Assembly (NCBI GenBank): GCA_009602725.1
Contig: WELB01000072.1
Location: 111,540-175,539 of the forward strand
Direction of reading: 5' to 3'
Length of the DNA: 64,000 nucleotides
Source of the DNA: Spirogloea muscicola
Lineage: Eukaryota; Streptophyta; Zygnematophyceae; Spirogloeales; Spirogloeaceae
Position numbers and translations under genes: made by a program. Under the pieces are notes generated by a model. It worked only from the letters and a program-made list of their open reading frames with translations. It ran no database searches and was not told the DNA's origin. Below, piece by piece: positions 1 to 10,333 of this stretch (position 1 is its first letter; the number at the start of each line of letters is the position of its first letter).

Positions 1-219
1 GTGACTTGCATCTTCTGGCCTGTCTTGTGTACCCCTGCCTTGCTGTTGCTTGGGAAAGTTGGAAACTTGCAACTTGGTTCTTCAAAGTGCATACAGGGCT
101 TCTTCTAGTGAGTGACTCACTGATGAGGGCTTATGGGCAGACTCGGTCTTCATCGTGCTTGCATAGTGCTCCATGAAGGTCAAGCAGCTGCTGACAGTGA
201 GTTCTGATATTTTTGGCAG
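1..219 (+). other. Intron of the hybrid histidine kinase
   Basis: No coding similarity is visible. The segment ends in a pyrimidine-rich stretch and an AG at 218-219, in phase with the GTGLG exon, so it is read as the intron before the first visible exon. Confidence 0.7.
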
Positions 220-2697
220 GCACGGGCCTGGGCATGGCAATAGCCAAAGACTTGACAGAGAGAATGGGAGGCAGGATCTGGGTGGAAACTCAGCTAGGCA
301 AAGGGTCTTCGTTTTACTTCACCATCATGGCTCACGGGGCTAAAAGGCCGTGGGCCACCCTCCCCCGGCATGTTACTGATGGAACTGACCGGTTGACGTA
401 CGAAACTGCCATGACGGGCCTTCCCACTCCGCTGAGCGGCAAGCGAGCTCTTTTAGTGGGCTCCACGCCAACATTTTACAGGATGGTGGGATCGATCCTC
501 AGAGCCTGGGGCATGGTTTGTATTGAGGCCACCACAGAGGACGAAGTATATGCTGCACTTGGCGAACCGGGCCCCTCACCCAGAAAGCCAGTCACTCAGA
601 CACGTCCCAGCTTCTCACAACCCAGCCCTCCTGTCACCTCAGCCAAGGACTTCGAAAAATCATCGTCTTTGTCTCGCATCAGGAGCAGGCAGTCAAATGA
701 AGACAAGCTTGTGAAGAATAATAGCACAACAGTAGTTGGAGGCAATGGCGGGAGTGGAGCATTCGATGTTGTGTTGGTGGACTGCCCAATCACAAGCGTG
801 GAGAAGAAGGTCGCGGAGGACAACTTGGTCAATTTTGCTATGGAGCACGAGGCTGCCCTCAAGTTTACTCAGATAGGCTGCCAGTGCACTCAAGGCCGGG
901 TCCCGACCTTCCTCTTACTAGCGAAGCACACAAGGTCTCAAACCGGCATAGACGCTTCGAAGATGGTAGGATCAAGTTCACTTTATCTCACAGCTGTGAT
1001 TAGTAGCTCGCATTAATTGTTGCTGACAGCTGCAATGCGCTCTATGCGCCTATGGCATGCATTCGTCCTGATGTATATGGGGCAGATGGGCTCCTCTGTG
1101 TCTAGTCCAATGGCAGGGTATGCATGTCAGCACAGGCAGACGGCAAGCTATATGTTTCCAACGCTCATCTTCAGTCTAGATCTGCACTGGTAAATGCAGG
1201 AAGTGACAGGCACTCTCTCTAGGCCTGTGCGTATCAATCAGATGCGGAAGCTATTGGTTGACACGTTGGCGAAGGTCCAGGTACAACATAGAAGAACTTG
1301 TTACGCCAGTGTGACTATTATTGCAACCATTGTGCTGGTTGTGGTTTGGGCTATTGTCTTGACCACCTGGCTTGTCTTGACCACCTGGCTCTGCTTTCCT
1401 GGCATGCGAAGGTTGTGGAGAAGCCAAAGGCCACCCATGCCACACTTTCCACGGAGCTCAGTATATTGATTGCGGAAGACAACCTCGTCAACCAAAGGGT
1501 ATTGACCTGCATGCTTATCAAACACGGGTACCGATGATCTTCATGGGGTCCATGTACATTGTGATTGCATTGGCATTGTCTCATTCACTCTGAATTGATG
1601 CACTCGTGGATGTCTGGTAACGCTCTCAAGTTATGGTCTTCATTTGGAGGAGCACACGGCCTGTCCTCCTCTGTGTTCATTGTCAACGTAAAGGGCATCA
1701 GATTGTTTGATGCTTTTTGAATATTTAGCTGCTCCCCTCTTCTGCCAAGCACAGGTGCTCCTGAAATTGCTCAAGGGTCTTGGACATGCAGACTGTGAGA
1801 CAGTAATCAATGGGCTCAAGGTACACATACATGCTACCTCAGACCCTCTTTCATTTTCGTTGTCTATATTCTCTTGTCCTGGGCTTTAACAATCTGTGAC
1901 AGTACAAGCACTGTCCATCTATGCATGTATATATCTGCTCGGTGGTCATTGTGTTCTTGAGCAAGCCTGACTTGAAGCGATCATCCACAAGGGTGAAGGC
2001 TATGGCACCTTGTTGATGCCTCATATTCGAGGCTTGTGTCTGACTCTTGCCCAACATGCCATTGACTATGGTTTTATCTGATCATATCTGGATCCTGTGT
2101 ATGCTCATACAAAGCTCATCAGGTACATTAACTCTGATAATTTGTGAGCAGGTACTGGAGAAAATGAAGGACAAGCAATATGACCTGATTCTTATGGACC
2201 TTCAAATGCCCGAGATGGATGGTCTGACAGCCACGAGGCGCTTGCGAGTAAGAAGCAGAATTTTCTGCTTAATCACATCGTCAAGTTATTCTGTCCAACT
2301 TAGTTGTATTTCATCTCCCAGTGCACAATTGTTCTTCTGGCAGTCTGCCTCTGTCATTGCATGATGTATCACAAGCAGACTGATAGTGCAAGTTAGTGTT
2401 GCCTGAAAGGCTTTGTAGGGAGTTCATAGTGGGTCCAGGGTATGCCTTTGAGAAATTTTCTTGTATGGTGGTGCATTGCAGGTTAACTTTCCTGTGGCAG
2501 AGCAGCCCATTGTTGCAGCTCTGACCGCAGATGTAGGGCCAGGTATTGAGGACGAGTGCAAGGAGGCTGGGATGAATCTGTACCTGAGCAAGCCTGTGAG
2601 GAAGGCTGAGCTTGAGGGTGTCATTGCCAAGGTTTGTACGGTGAAGGAGTTGGAGCCGGAAGAAAGGGCAAGGTTGGCGTGGCTTGAAGTGGATTGA
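220..2697 (+). CDS. Hybrid histidine kinase, 3' part (ATPase end plus two receiver domains)
   Basis: Phosphorelay sensor kinase whose upstream exons lie left of the window. Exons: 220-934, 1223-1280, about 1424-1498 (acceptor ambiguous within 1421-1430), 1755-1820, 2152-2247, 2482-2697 with a TGA stop; phases agree at each junction. The first exon opens in the last part of the HATPase domain (GTGLGMAIAK, then MGGRIWV and GKGSSFYFTI). A receiver-like region follows (RALLVGSTPTFYRM ... VVLVDC ... LLLAKHTRPVRINQ). It lacks the paired acidic residues normally found after the first strand, so it is probably a pseudo-receiver. The second receiver is complete: ILIAEDNLVNQRV, the phospho-acceptor Asp in LILMDLQMPEMDG, and the conserved Lys in YLSKPVRK. 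The ATPase, pseudo-receiver, receiver order is common in plant and fungal hybrid kinases, including cytokinin-receptor-like ones. The sensor domain is not visible, so the signal cannot be named. Confidence 0.93.
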
Positions 2698-4467
2698 GGT
2701 ACTTGTGGGATATGCACTTATATCTTCCGCTGATCACTTGTCCTTCCCCATACGTTATTGTGCCTCGTATGGCTTGGCCCTAATGGCCCTATAGCCAGGA
2801 GCTTGCCCCTACTCACGTGGTATTGGGCAAGTTTATGGGGGATACTTGGTTGGACTTCTGCGTGCTGGGACGATTCATTTTGACCACAAGCAGACATCGA
2901 GCAGGTGTCAGACTGGGCACCTGGGCACCGGGCAGGTGCCTGGACGTTGCCTGTACGATGTTGCACAAGATAGGACTGGGGGGGCCCTTGTAGGACGCCC
3001 TGTACCAGGGAAGTCCATCGACCTATTTGTGGGTGGCTCTCTTTCGATCTGCTCTTTAACATTGATTCAACTACAAGCTCTATCATTAATCATCAAAAAG
3101 ACGTCTGCGCTTCCTGCATGCATATGGTTGTGCATGCACCCTCCATTTGAGTTTGGAGCTTGAGCATGTGCAGCACCTTCGCTTGTGAGGATGCTTGGTT
3201 AGCACTGGCCAAGCCTCCAAGTGAAGCTCATTTGGATACTTTCTTCCTCAGGTCGTCTATTGAGCTTAACTCAGAGACTTAGTCATCTACTAGTAGGGTT
3301 GCCTGGGAGTCTCAGTACTTTGGGCAATCTCTTACAATCTGTCACAATCGATAAGAAGTCTCATTACATTGTGGGTATGCCATGTGTTAGGCAGCTCTGT
3401 GACACCTCGGCCCGCAAGTGCTTTAGAAAATATGGTAAGGTGGGGGTGGGAGGGGGTGTTTTGCATAGGGCAACGATGACGTAGTCGTTCCGTAGTAGGT
3501 GTAGTAGGGTGCTTAAGTCGATCTGTCATCGTGTACCAGCTTACACAGCCGCTATCGAGTAGTGGTGTTTGCTTTGGTTGATAGCAGGATGCACCTGGTC
3601 AATGACTTCAAGGACCTTCAAGGCGCCTATTGTGCTGCTAACAGTGTTTGAGGTGTAGATTACACTTCCTGTTAGGCAGCTGACAAGACGGTGCTTTGCT
3701 GCATGTTGCATAGTCGATAATTCCTGTCCCAACCAGTGCACATCAATCTGACACCACTTCACTAGTATGCATCAATTGCTCATAGGAGGCTGGAGCGACT
3801 TCCAAAGTTGTTGGGTGGTCCATGATTGACTTATCAAGCATTCGCCTTCAAGTTGCACGGGCTCCTGGCTTACCAAGCACTTCTAGCACACCTGTCAAGC
3901 TGTCTTGTGCTCCCCTGCATATCTACTATTCCCACGAGCACCCAACTTAACAAGCTCTATGTGCCGAAGAAGTCCTGCTTGCATGGGCACCCGCAGAAGC
4001 TTGTCGATGTTACTACGCATGATAAGAAGGTGTTGCAACTTCCTAGTCGTCTGAATAGTAAAAGAAGGACACAATCAATAGCTCTACCTTGTGAAATTGG
4101 CATGTCTGCCCACGGATAGGTTGCAAAAATGAAGAGCTGGGTCCCCCACTTCAACATTTTGCCACCGATGTTGCCTTGAATCTGCAGTGCTTTGATGTTG
4201 CCAGCTGAATCTGCCAGCTGCCACAATGAGGTCTTCCGCACTTTTGTATCTTGAGAGCATGCCCACAAGCGCTCTAGCAAGCTCTGAAAGGCCTCTCACA
4301 AAGTAACTATTCCCAGGACTTTGGGCTGGCTATTCACAGCCCTCACCCCCTTTGGAAGAGCGCCTTTCCCCTTTCGTTAGACAGACAGAAAATGAAACAG
4401 CTCTTCCATGTAAAGCAATGGCCGAGAGAGGCCAGCCCAAAGAACTGTGCATTTTCACAGCCCTCCA

Positions 4468-4541
4468 GTTAGCAACCTCTACGTGCTGACTCGTGGTTAC
4501 TGAGCGGGTCAGCTTAGTAGCAGGTAGTATACATCTGTCAA
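4468..4541 (-). repeat. Dispersed repeat family C, copy 1 (reverse)
   Basis: This is the reverse complement of the segment shared by 17549-17650 and 35486-35602. It contains the complements of the shared words TTGACAGATGTAC, CTGCTAAGCTGACCCGC and ACCACGAGTCAGCA. No coding capacity is visible. Confidence 0.75.
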
Positions 4542-4622
4542 GCCTTTTTACTTGGCCACTTAGGCCCTCAATCACTGAGAACACACTCATCCTCTGGAAA
4601 ATTCGGCTGCTGATAATAATAG

Positions 4623-4860
4623 AGCGGTAGAAGCCAGCCAGGTGTGCATACAGAGAATAGGCGCTTCCGTCAAGTATGTGCATCCAGAGGGTGTTCACAG
4701 GTATATAAGCGGAGCCACAGCCTAGGCAGACAGAGCTGGCCAGCTTAGTACCCCCGTATCAGAAGAAAGGAAGTCAGATGAGCTTGCTCTCCTTCGGAAA
4801 TCTGAGGGAGAGGAAGGGCAGCACCGCTGCGCAAGCCAGAGGCTGCTGCAAAGAAGAAAG
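4623..4860 (+). repeat. Dispersed repeat family B, copy 1
   Basis: It shares an ordered series of words with 50903-51123, 63891-64000 and, inverted, 17935-18162: a gtgttcacaggt-like word, AGGCAGACAG, TACCCCCGT, AAGTCAGATGAGCT, CCGCTGCGCAA and AGAGGCTGCTGCAA. It is the most diverged of the four copies. Confidence 0.7.
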
Positions 4861-4869
4861 AAGAAAGGG

Positions 4870-5000
4870 CTCGCCCATTGAGGATAGGGGCTGGAAAAGC
4901 CAGCCCAAAAAAGGATGAACAAAGTACGAGAAGAAGGGGCCAGGGGAAGCGTCAAGGAAAACAAGCACAAGAAGGAACAAAGCGGCTACAAAGGGGCGAC
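4870..5000 (+). repeat. Hairpin dispersed repeat family A
   Basis: It contains CTCGCCCATTGAGGATAGG followed by the inverted pair GGGGCTGG/CCAGCCC with an AAAAG loop. The shared tail follows (ATGAACAAAGTACGAGAAG, GGCCAGGGGAAGCG, AACAAGCACA, GCGGCTACAA). The same series occurs at 5439-5620, 5713-5810 and 51887-52040. Confidence 0.8.
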
Positions 5001-5438
5001 CGACTCGGCGGTGCAAATATCCTCTGGAGGAGCTGACTTCCTCGACTAGGCGCGGAGCCAGGGCCGGAGGGGGATTCGAACCGGCGACGTGCTGAGAAGC
5101 AGCCGCCGGCACTACTTCCGGCGGGCGCGCGTGCGCCGCCCCCAGTCGAGCCCACGTGGAGGGCGGCCAGCTTGGGGTCGAACTCCCCGGGGGGGTCAGG
5201 TGGGGAGAGCTGGCGTGTTGTGAATCTGGTTAACCTCTGCGGTAGAAGCCGGAACTTGGCTGATGGAAAGCCATAGTGCTAACCTAAACAGTGTGGTTGG
5301 CGGCTCTTTCCCGGTAGTTGCGTGGAGCAACGAGGAGCCGCCCAGTGGCCCAGTGGCCCGAGGGCGGCGCCACGGCTGTTGTCCGCCGGTCCTGGTCGGT
5401 CATCAGTGGCAGACCGGAGTCGACGTCGCCAGAAAGTG

Positions 5439-5620
5439 CTCGCCCATTGAGAATAGGGGCTGGAACAACCAGCCCGAAAAAGAATGAATTTTTGGGGCTG
5501 GAAAAGCCAGCCCCAAAAATGTCAACAAAGGAAGAGAAGGCGGCCAGGGGAAGCGCTAAGACAAACAAGCACACAAAGAAGCAAAGCAGCTACGAATCAC
5601 TCAGTAACCCCTGCTAAGCA
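5439..5620 (+). repeat. Hairpin repeat family A, double copy inside the 5' LTR
   Basis: Two hairpin cores lie back to back: 5439-5485 (with an imperfect right arm, AACCAGCCC) and 5488-5520. The family tail follows, down to CAGCTACGAATCACTCAGTAA and GCTAAGCAGCC. Confidence 0.8.
5488..5520. repeat. Perfect inverted repeat, 14-bp arms, 5-nt loop
   Basis: The left arm ATTTTTGGGGCTGG (5488-5501) is exactly complementary to CCAGCCCCAAAAAT (5507-5520), with loop AAAAG. It is the best-preserved hairpin of family A in the window. Confidence 0.9.
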
Positions 5621-5712
5621 GCCTCAGGTCAGAGACGCTAAGACGTCGCCAGAAAGCAGGGCACTCGCAAACCCCTCGACTCAGTCGAGCAGGGTGTCTT
5701 CACATCAGAAAG

Positions 5713-5810
5713 TGCTCGCCCATTGAGAATAGGGGCTGGAAAATCCAGCCCCAAAAAGAATCAACAAAGGACGAGCAGGGGGCCAGGCGAAGCGCTGAGA
5801 AAAACAAGAA
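5713..5810 (+). repeat. Hairpin repeat family A, copy inside the 5' LTR
   Basis: GTGCTCGCCCATTGAGAATA, then GGGGCTGG, AAAAT, CCAGCCCC, then the shared tail (CAACAAAGGACGAG, GGCCAGGCGAAGCGCTGAG). It is truncated before the CAGCTACGA part of the tail. Confidence 0.8.
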
Positions 5811-5951
5811 CATCTAGGCTCCATCACTCCTGCCCCACGCTCCTCCCCGCCGCCGACCCCACCGCCGCCTGGACGCGCTTTCGATCAGCCTCGCTTGACC
5901 GTCCTTCGCGCTTCCGCAGCCAGCCGTCCTGGATGCTGGCAGTCTTCAACA

Positions 5952-7970
5952 TGGTAGTACCAGAGGCGGCAGCAAGGCGCACGTCCGGCCCGCAACGTTC
6001 GTCGGCAGGGCCTTCCTCCGCCAGCGGCTGTGGGTGGCGCGGCGCGACCCCACAAGCCGATGGCCGACCTCAAGGCTGGAAGGCATCATAGCGGAGCTGC
6101 GGGCGGGCGGCGCCAAGGTGGCTGAAGAGGAGGGGTCACATGCCCTGCTCCTCTCCATGCGGCACGAATGGCCGCATGTGGTGACCACTCTGGGCGTTGT
6201 GGAGGGCACCCTCACCTTCCAGCGAGTGGCTCGGACGTTCCTGCGAGAGGAGACGCTGCTGGAGCTCGACAACCGAGTCAGGATGACTCGCGTGGCGGCG
6301 GCAACGGTCAGCGAGGCTGATCATGGGCGACAGCAACTGCCGAGGACGCAGAAGACCGACTGGAGGCCCAGAGGGGACCGTAGCGAAGACATCTGCAACC
6401 TCTGCAAGAAGAGGAGCCATTGGGCCCGGGACTGCTGGAGCTCCAAGGAGGATCACCAGCAACCTGTGCACACGGCGTTCTCCCCGCTCTACCTAGCGCC
6501 ACGACCAGCAATCAAACTACCACTAGGTCATTGACAGTGGAGCCTCCGACTACATGACAGGGAGGAGGGAGTAGCTGCATGGCTACACGCCGATCGAGAG
6601 GCAAACTGTCACCTTTGGCAACAGGGAGACCCTGCAGGTGGCCGGCGTGGGATCGGTGGTGCTGCGTCCTTTATTCAAGGGAAGAAGACCGAGATCATCC
6701 TCGCCGAGGTGCTGCAAGTACCTGGCATCTCTACCAGCCTAATCTCTGTCAATCAGATGACCGAGAAGGGAGCCGACATCAGCTTCGAGGCGGGCCGATG
6801 CTGGATCAGCTACAAGGGCAAGCTGCTGGGTGTGGCAAGACTGCAGCACCAGCATTTCAAGCTGCACAGCAAGCCCCAGGTGGTGGAGGTGAAGGAGGAG
6901 GCTGCCTTTGTGGCAGCAGGAGGTTAGACGAGCAAGCTTTTGCTCTGGGGCTAGCGACTCGGCCATCTTGGAGTGAAGCAGCTCAAGGAGCTGCAGGCCA
7001 AAGGACTGGCCAAGGGACTCAACACCAACAACTGGAAGGAGGAGCTGGGCATCTGCAAGGGGTGCCAGCCGGGGAAGCAGCACAGGGGCCCTTCCCCCAC
7101 TCGACAAACGAACAACAGAGCCGCTGCAGCTGGTGCACATGGAACTGGTTGGGCCACTGCCAACAGGCGGCAGGTGCTGTCAACAGACCAGGCAGGAGAC
7201 AAGCAGGAGGCAGCTGCATTAGAGCAGCTGGTGATCCTGTATGCACCACAGCTGGCTGATCCACCAGCTGGGCAAGGACTTGGAGAGGAGCTGCAGGGGC
7301 AGGTGCTGGCAAGAAGCCAGCAGGAGCTATATGCAGGTACAGCTGAGCAAGCCGTGCTGGCTGCTCATTAGGTGGAGCCCATCACTCCGGTAGAGGCTTT
7401 GAAGAGACTAGATGCCTAGGAGTGGGAACAGGCGGCAGGTTTCAAGATGAAGGACCTGGAGAAGTCAAGCACCTGTTTGGCATCCAGATCAAGAGGACCA
7501 GAGTTGCAAGACAGGTGGAGCTTAGCTAGAAGCACGACCTCAAGCAGATCTTCAAGATCAACAGACAGCCCAATGCAGCAAGACAAGGAGGTGGAGACTT
7601 CCTTTCCTTTTTGCTCAGGCAGTGGGGAGCATCATGTACCTCATGGTGGGCACGAGGCCCGATGTGGCAGCAGCTGTGGGGCAGCTGAGCCAGCACATGT
7701 AACTGCACCAGAGTACCAGCAGTGTACTGAAGTGAAGGCCCTCATCAAGTACCTCAAGGGGACAGCTGACATTAACCTGGTGTTCAAGGTGAAGAACACA
7801 GCTGCTGGCGAGGTGGAGAGGCACAAGGCCAAGCTGGTTGCTGAGGGCTACAGCCAGGTGGAGGGCATTGGCTAGAAGGTTGTATGTGGCCTGCCCATGT
7901 AAGGGGAAAAAAAAGGCCTGCATTCCTCAGGGCTAGTCAGGGCGTTCCATCAGCAGTCTAAGGTGGAGTG
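5952..7970 (+). pseudogene. Broken copia gag-pol remnants
   Basis: Fragments in genomic order. A gag-like reading frame (6034-6534) holds a zinc knuckle C-X2-C-X4-H-X4-C at 6394-6435. The protease motif IDSGASDYMTG starts at 6530 in another frame. The stretch after the protease (VPGISTSLISVNQMTEKG) is at about 6718-6780. A pre-integrase zinc region (LGVKQLKELQAKGL, then CKGC and GKQHRGP) is at about 6965-7095. A reverse-transcriptase C-terminal part follows (KFKMKDL-like at 7440 with a one-base frameshift, then GTRPDVAAAVGQLSQHM near 7650 and ALIKYLKGTADINL near 7740). An RT N-terminal motif (ERHKAKLVAEGYSQVEGI, about 7818-7870) comes last, after the C-terminal part. The integrase core is missing. 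Confidence 0.85.
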
Positions 7971-8712
7971 TGTTGTAGATCCGGGGTTCAAAGGTAGACT
8001 TGGCTGATGGGAAGCCGTGGTGCTAACTTACCCAGGTAGGTTGCGGCTACTACCCTGTACTTGCATAGAGCAGCGAGGAGCCGCCAAATGGCAGCACCAC
8101 AGCTGCTGTCCACCGGTCATGGTAGGTTATTGAGTGACCGGAGCCAGACCAGGAACGATGCAGACCTTTGGTGACCAGATCTTTGGTGACTTGGGCGCCC
8201 AACGCGCCTTGCGCTGGGCCCAGACACACCATATAGCAGGGCACTTGCTGAGAAAACAGCTCTTCCCGAATTGACAGCAATGGCTGTGAGAGATTGGACA
8301 ATGTCTGAAAGGGCCGGATGGCGCAACAAAGCAGGAAACTTCTCTCCAAAACGTCAGCAAGGGCGCCCACAACAACCTCTAGTCAGTAAGTGCAAGTCAG
8401 AACTAGGCTTGCCCACCCTCAGCTCAGTCGAGCGGGGTTCTTCCACACCCAGGCTCTGCCTCTCCTGCCCCAAGTGTGCTCACTTGAGGATTCAAGTGTC
8501 CCCCTTAGCCAGCTCATTGCCCCGTTACCGGGACTTCTGTAAGGCTGAATTGGCCTCCCTTTCAATCTCACGCGCACCGCGCGCCTTGCCCCTGCCCCAC
8601 GCTGCTTCCCGCCGTGAGCCCAACCGCTGCCTGGACGCGCTCAAATTAGCTTCGCTTAACCGAGCTTCACGCTTCCGCAGTCAGCAGTCATGGATGCTGG
8701 CTATCTCCAACA
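7971..8712 (+). repeat. 3' LTR of the copia element
   Basis: About 742 bp, TGTTG...AACA. Both ends match the 5' LTR. The middle (about 8160-8570) carries a different repeat remnant (GACAGCAATGGCTGTGAGAG, GGACAATGTCTGAAAGGGCC), not the two family A hairpins seen in the 5' LTR. Confidence 0.85.
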
Positions 8713-8717
8713 TGGTG

Positions 8718-9446
8718 CTGGGGTGGGACATTGTCTGCTCACCCGTCCAGCAGGGGCCGGGCTGCCCTATAGAGAAGGGCCGCCCATTGAGGATAGGGGC
8801 TGGAAAAGCCAGCCCAAGTACGAGTGAACTGCCTTTGGAGCGGGTCAATCTGCTGTAGGTCATGTAGATTTCTAGATGTGCTTGCCTTTGTACCTGGCCA
8901 TTTGGCCTACCTACATTTCTTTCTAATACACGATCTCTTCTTTGGACCGCAAGCTTCCCATGGTGGGAGGAAGCTGGCATTAATACCTGGCCACGCGGGC
9001 CCTCCATCAGTCAATACACAACAACTACAAAGGAGGGGCCCGGGGTTGGTCAATACCCCTCGGGGTACCGAAAGGGGGACGATTTGACCGGCCAAGTGGG
9101 GCCGGCCGGCGCTGACGCGGCTCGCGTGGGCCAGCACGTGGGCGGCCGAGAGCGCCCCCCCTCCCCTCCGCGCAAGGGCTGCCTTACCAGCCCCCTCCCT
9201 TTTCCGCCCCCCCGCTGCCTCCCTCCCCCACCCAGACAAGATATTCCGCCTCCCGGGCCCCCAATTTGCGGACTACAATAGCGGACCGATTTGGCTCCGC
9301 TAAATCGGCGCCGCTGTCGTCACGAGCACAGTCTGTAAGCACCTAGCTAGCCTCTACAGCCGCTCATTTAACATCAGGCAGCCGCAGTCGTCCCTTCTTT
9401 CCGCCCCAACCGCCGCCACTGCCGCCGCCGCCGCCGCGCCGCCGCC
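8718..9446. other. Intergenic; hairpin repeat fragment then GC-rich promoter-side DNA
   Basis: A short family A fragment lies at 8779-8820 (CGCCCATTGAGGATAGG plus GGGGCTGG, AAAAG, CCAGCCC). From about 9040 the base composition rises sharply and runs of C and GCC triplets lead into the start of the next gene at 9447. No other feature is seen. Confidence 0.55.
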
Positions 9447-10333
9447 ATGAGGCCCCGCGGCGAGCCCGCGCCCTGCGCCGCGCCCTGCGGCGTGCTGTAC
9501 GTGGACGGCGACGGCGCCGCCTTCGCCGCCCTGCCGCTCATCGTCGACGGCTTCGGCCTCTGCCACTTTGCGCTCGACGACGCCGAGCGCGGCGGCTGCC
9601 TCTGCGGCCAGGCCGCGCTGGACGCCCTCCTCGCCTCCGGCGAGGACATGTACCTCGACTACCAGGTCCCTCCTCGACGCCCCCGAGCCCAAACCCCTCC
9701 GCCATCCCCACTGCCGAGGCCGCCGCGGTCGAGGCTGAATTCCCACCGCTGCCGTCGGCGCCGCCGTTCGGCAGCTGTCGGTGATGCGGGAGCTGGAGGA
9801 GCGGCGGCGCATGATGGACTACGTGCTGGAGGAGCTGCTGCAGCGCGCTCTCGACCGCCGCGGGGTCGGTGCTGCCTCGGCGAGGCGGCCGGCCGCCGCC
9901 CATCGCCACCGCCAGCCCATTGTGGCGCGCGGGCCTCCTCCTGCTGCTGCTGCATTGTGTGTGAGCTGACGTTGGCGTGGACGTGGGCGCCGCAGGCGGA
10001 CGCAGCGGCGGAGCCCGAGGCGCCCCAGCTGGATGCTGAGGCAGACGGGCTGGCGGCGACCTCCAGCAGCAAGGCGCCGGTCGATGGCAGCGACGAGGAC
10101 GTTGCTAGCGCTGGGAGCCCATATCAGGTGCGCAGCTGGCCTTACCTGGCCTCGACTTGGGCTACCGTGCGCCCACCTCAGAAAGCGCCGTGGACACACT
10201 AAACTCGAATCCTTATCAGTGCAATGTGGTTTGCTACCAGCCGTCTGCGCAGGCCACCCCTGCCCTGTGCGCCTTCTCGCCACGCGAGGACCTGCGGCAG
10301 CACAACCTGCACCAGCCACGCGCCGTGTACTGA
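9447..10333 (+). CDS. Unrecognised 184-residue protein, four exons
   Basis: Exons 9447-9665, 9775-9864, 9996-10127 and 10220-10333 all have GT-AG borders and join in one phase to a TGA, giving 184 codons. The Met at 9447 is the first in frame and lies in a GCC-rich context. I do not recognise the family. The N-terminal third (CGVLYVDGDG, LPLIVDGFGLCHFALDD, GGCLCGQ, GEDMYLDYQ) looks like a folded, cysteine-containing region. Residues about 75-105 (MRELEERRRMMDYVLEELLQ) are a charged helix or short coiled coil. An acidic Ala-rich stretch follows, and the tail is CNVVCYQPSAQ to QPRAVY. Consistent phasing over three introns is the main evidence that it is real. The codons are very GC-rich, as in other first exons here. 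Confidence 0.55.

Larger units (their letters stand above)
2698..5210. other. Intergenic region with dispersed repeats
   Basis: I see no gene here. Up to about 4300 the sequence looks unique, with only short chance reading frames. From about 4320 it is a patchwork of dispersed repeats: a degraded hairpin-repeat copy at 4320-4450, a family C copy at 4468-4541, a family B copy at 4623-4860 and a family A copy from 4870. Confidence 0.6.
5216..5951 (+). repeat. 5' LTR of the copia element
   Basis: About 736 bp. The first roughly 190 bp match 7971-8160 (shared words CTTGGCTGATGG, AAGCC, GTGCTAAC, GCAACGAGGAGCCGCC-like). The last roughly 130 bp match 8580-8712 (CTGCCCCACGCT, CCTGGACGCGCT, CTTCCGCAG, ATGGATGCTGGC-like). 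The middle differs from the 3' LTR because hairpin family A copies occupy it at 5439-5810. Confidence 0.85.
5216..8712 (+). mobile_element. Ty1/copia LTR retrotransposon, internally deleted and scrambled
   Basis: The two ends share matching LTR-like sequence (5216-5951 and 7971-8712), each beginning TGTTG and ending AACA. The 5 bp outside are TGGCG on the left (5211-5215) and TGGTG on the right (8713-8717), a target-site duplication with one mismatch. A primer-binding-like site TGGTAGTACCAGAGGC starts at 5952, and a purine-rich AAGGTGGAG lies just before the 3' LTR. The interior is only about 2.0 kb, whereas intact copia interiors are usually 4 kb or more. It carries frameshifted remnants of gag, protease, the pre-integrase zinc region and reverse transcriptase. 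The element can no longer encode its own enzymes. Confidence 0.9.

Noticed and set aside
5045-5105. GGATTCGAACC word suggesting the T-arm of a minus-strand tRNA
   Set aside because: The T stem does not pair (GCCGG against CCCCC) and no D or anticodon arm can be drawn.
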